DNA of 64,000 nucleotides, from positions 106,900,551-106,964,550 of the forward strand of contig CM073895.1 in the NCBI GenBank assembly GCA_037176705.1. Direction: 5' to 3'. The position numbers and the translations under genes are program-made. The DNA is from Molossus alvarezi. Its lineage: Eukaryota > Chordata > Mammalia > Chiroptera > Molossidae. The notes under the pieces were generated by a model. It was given only the letters and a program-made list of their open reading frames with translations, had not been told where the DNA came from and did no database searches. The first letter of the stretch is position 1; each line of letters opens with the position of its first letter. Below, in pieces: positions 35,117 to 47,517 of the stretch.

Positions 35117-36872
35117 CATGCAAGGAGTAAATCCATGAATTGGAAGACACTGACAATACCAAGGGTTTTTCACATTGAACATCTCTGTGAATGAGAACAA
35201 GAGGAGTGTTCTAGAGAAAATGCACTTGTGCAGTGGACCTGGGTATCCATTTCAATTACTGACACACTAACTATGCCCAGTGTGCAGGGCATACTTTACA
35301 TTGGAGTGTCAAACAGTGTTGTAAGTAAATGCAGGTGTCTGCCTTCTTTCCTATGTGACCAGGAAAGTCAACCTGTACTACTTGATGAGGCAGCCTTTCC
35401 ACATACTACCTTTTAGCCCTGCATATGTGTTGTTTGACTGGAAGTGTCTATGAGTCGTCTTGATATCCAACAAAGGCTGGGCTGCAGAAATCAAACACAT
35501 TGGTTAGGGCAATGTTCAGGTCATGGAAATCTATACCCTATTCAGTTCTACACACATTCTTTAAAGTTGTGACCGAATGAATCAGTGTCATTTGGATCCA
35601 TCATACATTTCACTGTTTGTATCGATTTCCTCAAAAAACATAGGGAGTAGATACCTGTTTTCTCCTGAGAATTCAAAGTAAACACTTTCCATCATTGTGA
35701 AATGCTGGAATTGTACCTTGTTCATGAATGGAATCTCCCGAACCCTTCCTTCTAACTCCCTGTGACAAATTCAGCCTATTTCTTGATAACTGACAAGTAC
35801 TCAATCCCCTTATTCCAGCCATTAGAACAAAAAAAGGATCAATTTAAAAGAGGGAGTGTCAGTCTTTGAACAATGGTCATGGATTCACTTGTTTCAAGAC
35901 TATTTCCCGAAGATCCTATGGGAATACACAGGCATAGTCAAAAGTGTTCATGACTGGTGTTCTTTCTGTGCAGAATAATAGAATAACATTCAGTTCAAGA
36001 GCAGAATGGAAACCTTAATACGGTTGCAGTGTCCAATGGACTGTTCAGTGGCTCCCTGTTCAAAGAACTGTGTTCCAATAGACAACCTTCTTCAAATAAT
36101 ATCCAAATATTGAGAAAAAGATTCTAGGGCTATACCCGCTTCACACGAAATGGAACCACCACTGTTGTACTGTTTTTCATATTACGTGTTCTTAGTACAG
36201 TTGTGGAAAGTATTGATTTAAGGAAATGTGGCTACCTGACTCTTGATAGGTCCTTAGATATACTTTTCACTCTAGTTTGATTGTAGGAGAGTGTATACAA
36301 ACCAAACCATTTCCAAATGAACTGTGTGAGAACTCTTCACTTCAGTGGCACCAAAGTCACTTCCATGAAGCCTAGAGCGTGAGGATCCTCAAAGCATCTG
36401 TTGTTTTGGTTAAGTGTTTAAGAAATGTCCATTTGTAAAGGTGGAATCACACTTAAACTTCGCAGTGTAAGTTTCTTTCCCTTGTTTCAGACAAAGAGAC
36501 ACAAAACTTGCTGGTCCCGTCTTGGATATACTGAACTATGGGCAAAACTCTGTGAGAGCCAGGGGCCACATTCACTCAGTGGCATGTTTTTCCCTGGGAA
36601 GTTAAGTACCTTTGCAGGGAAAGTGTGAACAAACATGTTCCAGTCAAACAACTTTTGAAATGAATGAATATTCCCAGTTGGGTTTAGTGAATGCACAGAT
36701 CTTGAGTAACATGAACACTTTAACGTACATTCTCCTCGTTTTATAGGGAGATCCAGTCATTTCATGGAAAGAACAACTAGGACAGAGCACACTTATGTGT
36801 AGAATCAAAAGTTATCCCTTTTTGTGTTCTGTGTTGTTCATGGTTTCAAAGATTGGATCGTATTGTAGCCCC

Positions 36873-37126
36873 TTTTTTTTTTTTTTTATCCTCACCTGAG
36901 GATATTTTTCCATTTTTTGTACAGATAGAGTGGGAGGGAGAGAGAGGAAGGGAGAGAGAGAGAGAAACATCGACGTGAAGGGACACATCGAGTGGCTGCC
37001 ACCCGCACGACCAACCAGGGCCAGGGACAAACAGCAACCGAAGTACATACCCTTAGCTGGATACGAACCCGGGTCTCTCCGGACCGCAGGCCGACGCTCT
37101 AACCGCTGAGCCAAACTGGCCAGGGC
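36873..37126 (-). mobile_element. tRNA-derived SINE, bat VES type, copy 2
   Basis: A duplicate of the SINE in unit 15 at the same satellite position. It differs by two substitutions that I found (ccagggac near 37021 and agctggat near 37056) and by 15 rather than 16 T in the tail with an extra C before it. A box 37103-37113, B box 37059-37069. It was copied with the unit, not inserted separately. Confidence 0.85.
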
Positions 37127-37321
37127 TCAAGCCCATTTTTGAAGGCGATACTTGGAAAAACTTTGGTTTCTGCTGTAGCAGTTGGTTTCACATGATTCTT
37201 ACTCAGAACAGTGAACCAAGGTATGGCCTAGACTGAATCAATGGTAAGATTGATAACTACTGGTGTCACACATGTGCATTCTTGAAGCAGTGAAACTGAA
37301 CACATCTAAAGTGATGTAGTT

Positions 37322-37338
37322 GAAACATTGGTTGTCTC
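37322..37338 (+). repeat. 5' target-site duplication of L1 copy 2
   Basis: Same 17 bp as at 29248-29264; its partner is 43173-43189, with the same three mismatches. Confidence 0.7.
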
Positions 37339-38158
37339 GAATGACCGAAAAATGGCGGCGGAGTGAACGGAGCTACACATATCGTCTCCCAGAACCAAAC
37401 TGGTATTACAACTATAACACAGACAAATCGACAGGAAAAACCAACAGAAAAGCAGTTTGGAGGACCATACAACGAGGGACACTGACTCCATCCCGGTAGG
37501 CTTGCGAAGGCGCGAGACGGGGCTGGGAGCCCACGGTCGGCAGCTCGGCAGCGGCCTTAGCTGGGAGCAGCGCCCTCGGGTTACACTCCCAGTCGGCTCC
37601 ACAGCGCAGCCGGGACAGAGGCTAAAACAGCCACAGCCACTCACCTTGGGCTCCGGCAGAGGGAGGGCAGACTGGACTGGATCTGTGTCGGGACACTCGG
37701 GGTTTGGAGGGCGCTCGGAGCTTTGGCTGAGTGCAGCCACTCAGGACAGTGGCCACATTGCTCCTTCCCAGGGCTCTGAGGAGAGGCAGCAGCCCCTCCC
37801 TCGGAGATCCAACCCCACCCTGTGGGCCATTGAAGTGCTAATTGAGGCTCACTAACAACTAACATCTGCCCCACCCTCGTGAAAGCCCCATGACTGAGCA
37901 CCAGACGGAGTTTTTCAATCAACTGACAACCCAAAACTCATCAATTGACCTAGACTGCTAGCTCCAGGCAAAAAGCTAGAGGATAACAGTACGTTTCCTG
38001 GGCTGGCAACTTTAACCAGGAAAGTAAGACTTGACAGTGGTGTTCAACGTGGGTCCTCCCTCGCTCATCTAAACACAGGAGAGGGAGCCACAAACAGCAG
38101 AACACCAACACCCACAGGGAGAACTTGACAGGCTCCAAAGCCCACAGTGATAGCCAAA
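37339..38158 (+). promoter_or_regulatory. L1 5' UTR / internal promoter region, copy 2
   Basis: 820 bp, with no difference from copy 1 found by eye. The YY1-type site is at 37349-37359. Confidence 0.85.
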
Positions 38159-39041
38159 ATGGTGAAACACAGAAACAGAAGTCAAATGAAAGAGCAAGAC
38201 ACCTCCACCGAAGATGAGATCAATGTGGAGCAATTAGGCATGTTAACAGAGCTAGAATTCAGAGCCATGATCTTGAGGAAGTTGAACAGCATGAGTAAGG
38301 ACATAGAGACACTGAAAATAAGCCAAATGGAAATTAAAAACCAACAAGAAGAGATAAAAAATGACATATCCGAAATGAAAAACACATTGGAAGGTTTAAA
38401 AAGCAGAGTAGGGGAAGCTGAGGACCGGATCAGTGAATTAGAAGACAGGGTAGAAAAAAATCAACCAATCAGAAAAACAAAAGGAAAAAACTATTAAAAA
38501 ACAGGAAGACAGCTTAAGAGAACTATGGGACAACTGGAAACGGAATAATGTTCGCATCATAGGAGTCCCCGAAGAAGAAGAAAATGAGCAAGGGATAGAG
38601 AATATATTCAAAAAAATAGTGAGAGAAAACTTCCCTAATTTGGTGAAGGAAGAAGGCATTCATGTCCAAGAAGCACAGAGAGTCCCAAGTAAGAAGAACC
38701 CAAACAGGTCCACACCAAGACACATAGTAATTAAAATGCCACAAATTAAAGACAAAGAGAGAATCCTAAAAGCAGCAAGAGATAAGCAACAGGTTACCTA
38801 CAAAGGGAACCCCATAAGGCTCTCAGCGGACTTCTCACAAGAAACACTACAGGCCAGAAGAGAATGGCATGAAGTAATCAAAGTCATGAAAAACAAGAAT
38901 CTGAATCCAAGACTACTCTACCCAGCAAGGCTATCATTCAAAATAGAAGATCAAATAAAGAGCTTCCCAGACAAAAAAAGGCTAAGGGAATACATTAGCA
39001 CCAAACCAGCACTGCAAGAAATGTTAAAAGGACTGCTGTAA
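38159..39041 (+). pseudogene. L1 ORF1, frameshifted (copy 2)
   Basis: As the copy 1 ORF1, but the A run at 38454-38460 has seven A instead of six. The frame shifts after residue 100, in the coiled coil, and stops after 112 residues near 38497. The remaining RRM-like and C-terminal coding sequence is present in the shifted frame to 39041. The truncated product would lack the RNA-binding parts. Confidence 0.93.
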
Positions 39042-39086
39042 TTAGCAGTAGAAATGGGAAGAAAAATAAAACCACACTAAACAAAA

Positions 39087-42000
39087 ATGGCAATAAATAA
39101 GTACATATCAATAATCACCTTAAACGTAAATGGATTGAATGCTCCCATAAAGAGACACAGAGTAGCTGATTGGATAAGAAAGCATGACTCATCTATATGT
39201 TGTTTACAAGAGACCCACCTCTCAACAAAAGACTCACATAGGTTGAAAGTGAAGGGATGGAAAAAAATTTTCCGAGCAAATGGAAAGCAAAAAAAAGCTG
39301 GGGTAGCAATTCTCATATCTGATAAAATAGATTTCAAAATGAAGACCATAACTAGAGACAAAGACGGCCACTACATAATCTTGAAAGGATCTATCCAACA
39401 GGAAGATATAACCTTGATAAACATATATGCACCCAATATAGGAGCACCAAAATATATTAAAAATCTTCTGGAGGACTTCCAAGGAGAAATCGACAATAAT
39501 ACAATCATAGCAGGGGACTTCAACACCCCGTTGACAGCACTGGATAGATCCTCTAGGCAAAAAATTAGCAAGGAAACAGAGACTCTAAATGAAGCACTAG
39601 ACCAAATGGATTTAATAGATATCTACAGAGAATTACACCCCAAAACTACAGAATACACATTCTTCTCAAGTGCACATGGGACATTCTCAAAGATAGACCA
39701 CATGATAGGACACAAACTAAATCTCTACAAGTTCAAGAAGATTGAAATCATATCAAGCATCTTCTCAGATCACAATGGCATGAAACTAGAAATCAATTGC
39801 AACAAGAACATGCAAAGACATTTCAACACATGGAGGCTAAATAGCATGTTATTAAACAATGAATGGGTCACCGAGGAGATCAAGGAAGAAATTAAAAACT
39901 TCCTGGAAACCAATGAAAATGAACACACAACAACACAAAATCTATGGGATGCAGCGAAAGCAGTTCTGAGAGGGAAGTTCATAGCACTACAGGCCTACCT
40001 CAAAAAACAAGAAAAATTTCTAATTGACTGTCTAACCTCACAACTTAAAGAATTAGAAAGCAAACAAAAAGAAAACCCCAGAGCAAGTAGAAGGAAGGAA
40101 ATAGTAAAGATCAGAGCAGAAATAAATGACATAGAGACCAAAAAAACAATTCAAAGGATCAATGAAACAAAGAGCTGGTTTTTCGAAAAGATAAACAAGA
40201 TTGATGGACCCTTAGCTAGACTCACCAAGAAACAAAGAGAGAGAACCCAAATATACAAAATCAGAAATGAAAGAGGAGAAGTAACAACCAACACCACGGA
40301 AATACAAAAGATCGTTAACAACTACTATGAACAACTATATGGCAACAAATTCGACAATCTAAGCGAAATGGACAAATTTCTAGAAACACACAGTCTCCCA
40401 AAACTATTCCCGGAAGAGATAGAAAACTTGAACAGACCAATAACAACTAAGGAAATTGAAGAGGTAATCCAGACTCTCCCAGCAAACAAAAGCCCAGGCC
40501 CAGATGGTTTCACAGGGGAGTTTTACCGAACATTCCAAAAAGAACTAACACCCATTCTCCTCAAACTATTTCAAAAAATTCAAGAAGAAGGAAGACTTCC
40601 AAACACGTTCTATGAGGCCAGCATAATTCTAATTCTAAAACCGGAAAAAGACACTACGAAGAAAGAAAACTACAGGCCAATATCCCTGATGAACTTAGAC
40701 GCCAAAATCCTGAACAAAATATTAGCAAATCGGATCCAGAAATACATCAAGAAAATTATTCACCATGACCAAGTGGGATTCATTCCAGGGATGCAAGGCT
40801 GGTACAATATTCGCAAATCAATAAACGTGATACACCACATAAACAAAATGAAGAATAAAAACCACATGATCATATCAATAGATGCTGAAAAAGCATTCGA
40901 CAAAATCCAGCATCCATTTCTGATAAAAACGCTCAGCAATGTAGGAATAGAGGGATCATATCTCGACATAATAAAGGCCATATATGAAAGACCTACAGCC
41001 AACATCATACTCAATGGGCAGAAACTAAAAACATTTCCATTAAGAACAGGAACAAGACAGGGATGTCCACTTTCGCCACTCTTATTTTACATTGTACTGG
41101 AAGTCTTAGCCACAGCAATCAGACATGAAGAAAAAATTAAAGGGATCCAAATTGGAAAGGAGGAAGTGAAACTGTCATTATTTGCAGATGACATGATATT
41201 GTACATAGAAAACCCTAAAGACTCCATCAAAAATCTATTAGACTTAATAAATGAATTTGGCAAAGTAGCAGGATACAAAATTAACGTCAAGAAATCGACG
41301 GCATTCTTGTACATCAATGATGAACTCACAGAAAGAGAAACTGAAAAAACAATCCCATTTACCATCGCTCCAAAAAAATTACGATACCTAGGAATAAACT
41401 TAACCAAAGAAGTAAAGGACCTATTTGCAGAAACCTACAGGTCATTGAAAAAAGAAATAGAGGAAGATATAAAAAAGTGGAAGCACATACCCTGTTCATG
41501 GATTGGAAGAATTAACATAATTAAAATGTCCATACTACCCAAAGCAATCTATAGATTCAATGCAATCCCCATCAAAATACCAACGACATATTTCATAGAA
41601 CTAGAACAAATACTTCAAAAGTTCATATGGAACCAAAAAAGACCTCGAATAGCCACAGCAATCTTGAAAAAGAAGAACAAAGTAGGTGGGATCACAATAC
41701 CAGATATCAGGTTATACTACAAAGCGACTGTAACCAAAACAGCCTGGTACTGGCACAAGAACAGGCATATAGACCAGTGGAACAGAATTGAAAACCCAGA
41801 AATGGACCCAAGGCAATACGCTCAATTAATATTTGACAAAGGTGGCAAGAGCATACAGTGGAGTCAAGACAGCCTCTTTAATAAATGGTGTTGGGAAAAT
41901 TGGACAGCTACATGCAAAAAAATGAAACTAGACCATCAACTTACACCATACACCAAAATAAACTCAAAATGGATAAAAGACTTAATTGTGACCCGTGAAT

Positions 42001-42911
42001 CCATAAAAATTCTAGAAGAAAATGTAGGCAAGAAAATTTCGGACATCATACGGAGCAGAATTTTCACTGATACATCACCTAAGGCAACAGAAATAAAGGA
42101 GAAAATGAACACATGGGACTACATAAAACTAAAAAGCTTCTGCACAGCAAAAGAAACAATCATCAAAATGGAAAGGCAACCCACTGTATGGGAGAACATC
42201 ATTGCCAATGATGTATCAGATAAGGGGTTAATTTCCAATATATAGAGAGTGCTCATACAACTCCACAAAAGGAAGACAAAGAACCCAATTAAAAAATGGG
42301 CAGAGGAGCTGAATAGACACCTCTCCAAACAGGACATACAAATGGCCAAGAGACATATGAAGAAATGCTCAACATCACTAATCATCAGAGAGATGCAAAT
42401 TAAAACAACAATGAGGTATCACCTCACACCTGTCAGAATGGCCGCCATCAACAAATCATCAAACAACAAGTGTTGGCGAGGGTGTGGAGAAAAGGGGACT
42501 CTAATACACTGCTGGTGGGAATGCAGACTGGTGCAACCGCTATGGAAAACAATATGGTGCTACCTCAAAAAATTAAAAATTGAACTTCCATTTGACCCAG
42601 TGATCCCACTGTTGGGAATATACCCTAAGAAGCCTGAAACAACAATCAGGAAGAATATATGTACCCCCATGTTCATAGCAGCACTATTTACAATAGCTAA
42701 GATCTGGAAACAGCCCAAGTGTCCACCAGTAGACGAATGGATAAAAAAGCTGTGGTACATATACACAATGGAGTACTATGCAGCGGTAAGAAAGAAAGAT
42801 CTCTTATCCTTTGAGACGATATGGAGGGACCTGGAAAGTATTATCCTAAGTGAAAGAAGCCAAGCAGAAAAAGACAAATACCACATGATCTCACTTATAT
42901 ACGGAATATAA
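39087..42911 (+). pseudogene. L1 ORF2p endonuclease/reverse transcriptase, one nonsense codon (copy 2)
   Basis: 1,274 codons with the same TAG at codon 1053 (42243-42245). The only amino-acid difference from copy 1 that I found is residue 108, Thr in copy 1 and Ile here (C-to-T at 39409), in the endonuclease domain between the catalytic positions. Endonuclease and RT residues are otherwise as in copy 1. Confidence 0.95.
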
Positions 42912-43172
42912 TGAAATAACAGTCTGAGGAATACAGTAAACCCAGACACATGGAAGTAGGGCACAGACTGACATCCCTCAGAAGAGGGGATGGGGGGTGG
43001 GGGGGTGGGAAGAGATAAACCACAGAACTTATATGCATGTATGCATGACCAATGGACATGGACAACTAAGCCGGGGACAGGGTGGAGGGGGGGGTGCCAA
43101 TGGGGTAAAAAGGTAAAATATCTGTAACAAAAATAAATAAAAAAGCTGTGGTACATATACAAAAAAAAAAAA
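42912..43172 (+). other. L1 3' UTR and A tail, copy 2
   Basis: Like copy 1, two bases shorter because the G10 run is G8. The quadruplex motif is at 42986-43009, and the tail duplication before the twelve A (43161-43172) is retained. Confidence 0.85.
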
Positions 43173-43189
43173 GAAAAGTTCGTTGTCTC
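43173..43189 (+). repeat. 3' target-site duplication of L1 copy 2
   Basis: Identical to 35100-35116. Satellite sequence resumes directly after it. Confidence 0.7.
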
Positions 43190-43596
43190 CATGCAAGGAG
43201 TAAATCCATGAATTGGAAGACACTGACAATACCAAGGGTTTTTCACATTGAACATCTCTGTGAATGAGAACAAGAGGAGTGTTCTAGAGAAAATGCACTT
43301 GTGCAGTGGACCTGGGTATCCATTTCAATTACTGACACACTAACTATGCCCAGTGTGCAGGGCATACTTTACATTGGAGTGTCAAACAGTGTTGTAAGTA
43401 AATGCAGGTGTCTGCCTTGTTTCCTATGTGACCAGGAAAGTCAACCTGTACTACTTGATGAGGCAGCCTTTCCACATACTACCTTTTAGCCCTGCATATG
43501 TGTTGTTTGACTGGAAGTGTCTATGAGTCGTCTTGATATCCAACAAAGGCTGGGCTGCAGAAATCAAACACATTGGTTAGGGCAATGTTCAGGTCA

Positions 43597-45557
43597 TGGA
43601 AATCTATACCCTATTCAGTTCTATACACATTCTTTAAAGTTGTGACCGAATGAATCAGTGTCATTCTTGGATCCATCATACATTTCACTGTTTGTACCGA
43701 TTTCCTCAAACAACATAAGGAGTAGATACCTGTTTTCTCCTGAGAATTCAAAGTAAACGCTTTCCATCATTGTGAAATGCTGGAATTGTACCTTGTTCAT
43801 GAATGGAATCTCCCGAACCTATCTTTCTAATTCCCTGTGACAAATTCAGCCTATTTCTTGATAACTGACAAGTACTCAACCCCCTTATTCCAGCCATTAG
43901 AACAAAAAAGGGATCAATTTAAAAGAGGGACTGTCAGTCTTTGAACAATGGTCATGGATTCACTTGTTTCAAGACTATTTCCCCGAAGATCCTATGGGAA
44001 TACACAGGCATAGTCAAAAGTGTTCATGACTGGTGTTCTTTCTGTGCAGAATAATAGAATAACATTCAGTTCAAGAGCAGAATGGAAACCTTAATACGGT
44101 TGCAGTGTCCAATGAACTTTTCAGTGGCTCCCTGTTCAAAGAACTGTGTTCCAATAGACAACCTTCTTCAAATAATATCCAAATATTGAGAAAAAGATTC
44201 TAGGGCTATACCCGCTTCACACGAAATGGAACCACCACTGTTGTACTGTTTTTCAGATTACGTGTTCTTAGTACAGTTGTGGAAAGTATTGATTTAAGGA
44301 AATGTGGCTACCTGACTCTTGATAGGTCCTTAGATATACTTTTCACTCTAGTTTGATTGTAGGAGAGTGTATACAAACCAAACCTATTCCAAATGAACTG
44401 TGTGAGAACTCTTCACTTCAGTGGCACCAAAGTCACTTCCATAAAGCCTAGAGCGTGAGGATCCTCAAAGCATCTGTTGTTTTGGTTAAGTGTTTAAGAA
44501 ATGTCCATTTGTAAAGGTGGAATCACACTTAAACTTCGCAGTGTAAGTTTCTTTCCCTTGTTCCAGACAAAGAGACACAAGTCTTGCTGGTGCAGTCTTG
44601 GATATACTGAACTATGGGCAAAACTCTGTGAGAGCCAGGGCCACATTCACTCAGTGGCATGTTTCTCCCAGGGAAGTTAAGTACCTTTGCAGGGAAAGTG
44701 TGAACAAACATGTTCTAGTCAAACAACTGTTGGAATGAATGAATATTTCCATTTGGGTTAAGTGAATGCAGAGATCTTGAGTAACATGAACACTTTAACG
44801 TACATTCTTCTCGTTTTCTAGGGAGATCCAGTCATATCATGGAAAGAACAACTAGGACAGAGCACACTTATGTGTAGAATCAAAAGTTATCCCTTTTTGT
44901 GTTCTGTGTTGTTCATGGTTTCAAAGATTGGATCGTCTTGAAGCCCATTTTTGAAGGCGATACTTGGAAAAAGTTTGGTTTCTGCTGTAGCAGTTGGTTT
45001 CACATGATTCTTTCTCAGAACAGTGAACCAACGTATGTCCAAGACTGAATCAATGGAAAGATTGATAACTACTGGTGTCACACATGTGCATTCTTGAAGC
45101 AGTGAAACTGAACACATCTAAAGTGATGTAGTTGAAACATTGGTTGTCTCCATGCAAGGAGTAAATCCATGAATTGGAAGACACTGACAATACCAAGGGT
45201 TTTTCACATTGAACATCTCTGTGAATGAGAACAGGAGGAGTGTTCTAGAGAAAATGCACTTGTGCAGTGGACCTGGGTATCCATTTCAATTACTTACACA
45301 CTAACAATTCCCGGTGTGCAGGGCATACTTTACATTGGAGTGTCAAACAGTGTTGTAAGTAAATGCAGGTGTCTGCCTTCTTTCCTATGTGACCAGCAAA
45401 GTCAACCCGTACTAGTTGATGAGGCAGCCTTTCCACATACTATCTTTTAGCCCTGCATATGTGTTGTTTGCCTGGAAGTGTCTATGAGTCATCTTGATAT
45501 CCAACAAAGGCTGGGCTGCAGAAATCAAACACATTGGTTAGGGCAATGTTCAAGTCA
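43597..45557 (+). repeat. Satellite unit 17
   Basis: 1,961 bp; box 44210-44226. State: long, T, GACAACC, class S, three G (first such unit), gtgaacc, tgttgtttg. Private changes include ctatacac near 43622 and aacaattccc near 45304. Confidence 0.97.
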
Positions 45558-47517
45558 TGGAAATCTATACCCTATTCAGTTCTACACACATTCTTTAAAG
45601 TTGTGACCGAATGAATCAGTGTCATTTGGATCCATCATACATTTCACTGTTTGTACCGATTTCCTCAAACAACATAAGGAGTAGATACCTGTTTTCTCCT
45701 GAGAATTCAAAGTAAACGCTTTCCATCATTGTGAAATGCTGGAATTGTACCTTGTTCATGAATGGAATCTCCCGAACCTATCTTTCTAATTCCCTGTGAC
45801 AAATACAGCCTATTTCTTGATAACTGACAAGTACTCAATCCCCTTATTCCAGCCATTAGAACAAAAAAGGGATCAATTTAAAAGAGGGAGTGTCAGTCTT
45901 TGAACAATGGTCATGGATTCACTTGTTTCAAGACTATTTCCCCGAAGATCCTATGGGAATACACTGGCATAGTCAAAAGTGTTCATGACTGGTGTTCTTT
46001 CTGTGCAGAATAATAGAATAACATTCAGTTCAAGAGCACAATGGAAACTTTAATACGGTTGCAGTGTCCAATGAACTTTTCAGTGGCTCCCTGTTCAAAG
46101 AACTGTGTTCCAATAGACAACCTTCTTCAAATAATATCCAAATATTGAGAAAAAGATTCTAGGGCTATACCCGCTTCACACGAAATGGAACCACCACTGT
46201 TGTACTGTTTTTCAGATTACGTGTTCTTAGTACAGTTGTGGAAAGTATTGATTTAAGGAAATGTGGCTACCTGACTCTTGATAAGTCCTTAGATATACTT
46301 TTCACTCTAGTTTGATTGTAGGAGAGTGTATACAAACCAAACCTATTCCAAATGAACTGTGTGAGAACTCTTCACTTCAGTGGCACCAAAGTCACTTCCA
46401 TAAAGCCTAGAGCGTGAGGATCCTCAAAGCATCTGTTGTTTTGGTTAAGTGTTTAAGAAATGTCCATTTGTAAAGGTGGAATCACACTTAAACTTCGCAG
46501 TGTAAGTTTCTTTCCCTTGTTGCAGACAAAGAGACACAAGTCTTTCTGGTGCTGTCTTGGATATACTGAACTATGGGCAAAACTCTGTGAGAGCCAGGGG
46601 CCACATTCACTCAGTGGCATGTTTTTCCCTGGGAAGTTAAGTACCTTTGCAGGGAAAGTGTGAACAAACATGTTCTAGTCAAACAACTGTTGGAATGAAT
46701 GAATATTTCCATTTGGGTTAAGTGAATGCACAGATCTTGAGTAACATGAACACTTTAACGTACATACTTCTCGTTTTATAGGGAGATCCAGTCATATCAT
46801 GGAAAGAACCACTAGGACAGAGCACACTTATGTGTAGAATCAAAAGTTATCCCTTTTTGTGTTCTGTGTTGTTCATGGTTTCAAAGATTGGATCGTCTTG
46901 AAGCCCATTTTTGAAGGCGATACTTGGAAAAAGTTTGGTTTCTGCTGTAGCAGTTGGTTTCACATGATTCTTACTCAGAACAGTTCACCAACGTATGTCC
47001 AAGACTGAATCAATGGACAGATTGATAACTACTGGTGTCACACATGTGCATTCTTGAAGCAGTGAAACTGAACACATCTAAAGTGATGTAGTTGAAACAT
47101 TGGATGTCTCCATGCAAGGAGTAAATCCATGAATTGGAAGACACTGACAATACCAAGGGTTTTTCACATTGAACGTCTCTGTGAATGAGAACAAGAGGAG
47201 TGTTCTAGAGAAAATGCACTTGTGCAGTGGACCTGGGTATCCATTTCAATTACGTACACACTAACTATGCCCGGTGTGCAGGGCATACTTTACATTGGAG
47301 TGTCAAACAGTGTTGTAAGTAAATGCAGGTGTCTGCCTTCTTTCGTATGTGACCAGGAAAGTCAACCTGTACTAGTTGATGAGGCAGCCTTTCAACATAC
47401 TACCTTTTAGCCCTGCATATGTGTTGTTTGCCTGGAAGTGTCTATGAGTCATCTTGATATCCAACAAAGGCTGGGTTGCAGAAATCAAACACATTGGTTA
47501 GCGCAGTGTTCAGGTCA
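45558..47517 (+). repeat. Satellite unit 18
   Basis: 1,960 bp; box 46169-46185. State: short, T, GACAACC, class F with the right-side change gttgcag near 46520, four G, ttcacc, tgttgtttg, ending in ttagcgcagtg. Confidence 0.97.

Larger units (their letters stand above)
27447..35523 (+). repeat. Satellite unit 15, split by SINE and L1 insertions
   Basis: 8,077 bp. Satellite parts are 27447-28797, 29053-29264 and 35100-35523; the SINE fills 28798-29052 and the L1 29265-35099. Box 28060-28076. Private variants shared only with unit 16 include tttcatatta, accatttcc, ccatgaagcc and tggtcccgtc near 28440. The opening ~350 bp are of ordinary type, unlike the opening of unit 16. Confidence 0.96.
37339..43172 (+). 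mobile_element. Full-length LINE-1 retrotransposon, copy 2 (duplicate of copy 1)
   Basis: 5,834 bp, at the same satellite position as copy 1 and almost identical. Differences I found: one extra A in ORF1 (run at 38454-38460), one C-to-T in ORF2 (39409) and a G run shortened from ten to eight near 43088. These indels account for the 1-bp length difference. Sharing the junctions, tail duplication and ORF2 stop shows it arose by duplication of the whole satellite unit. Confidence 0.97.
35524..43596 (+). repeat. Satellite unit 16, split by the same SINE and L1 insertions
   Basis: 8,073 bp. Satellite parts are 35524-36872, 37127-37338 and 43173-43596. Box 36134-36150. From about 35930 on it is nearly identical to unit 15. 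Before that it holds changes found nowhere else here: tatcgattt, caaaaaacatag, aacactttcc, cccttccttctaactccc and a lost C in the cccgaag run. Confidence 0.96.
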
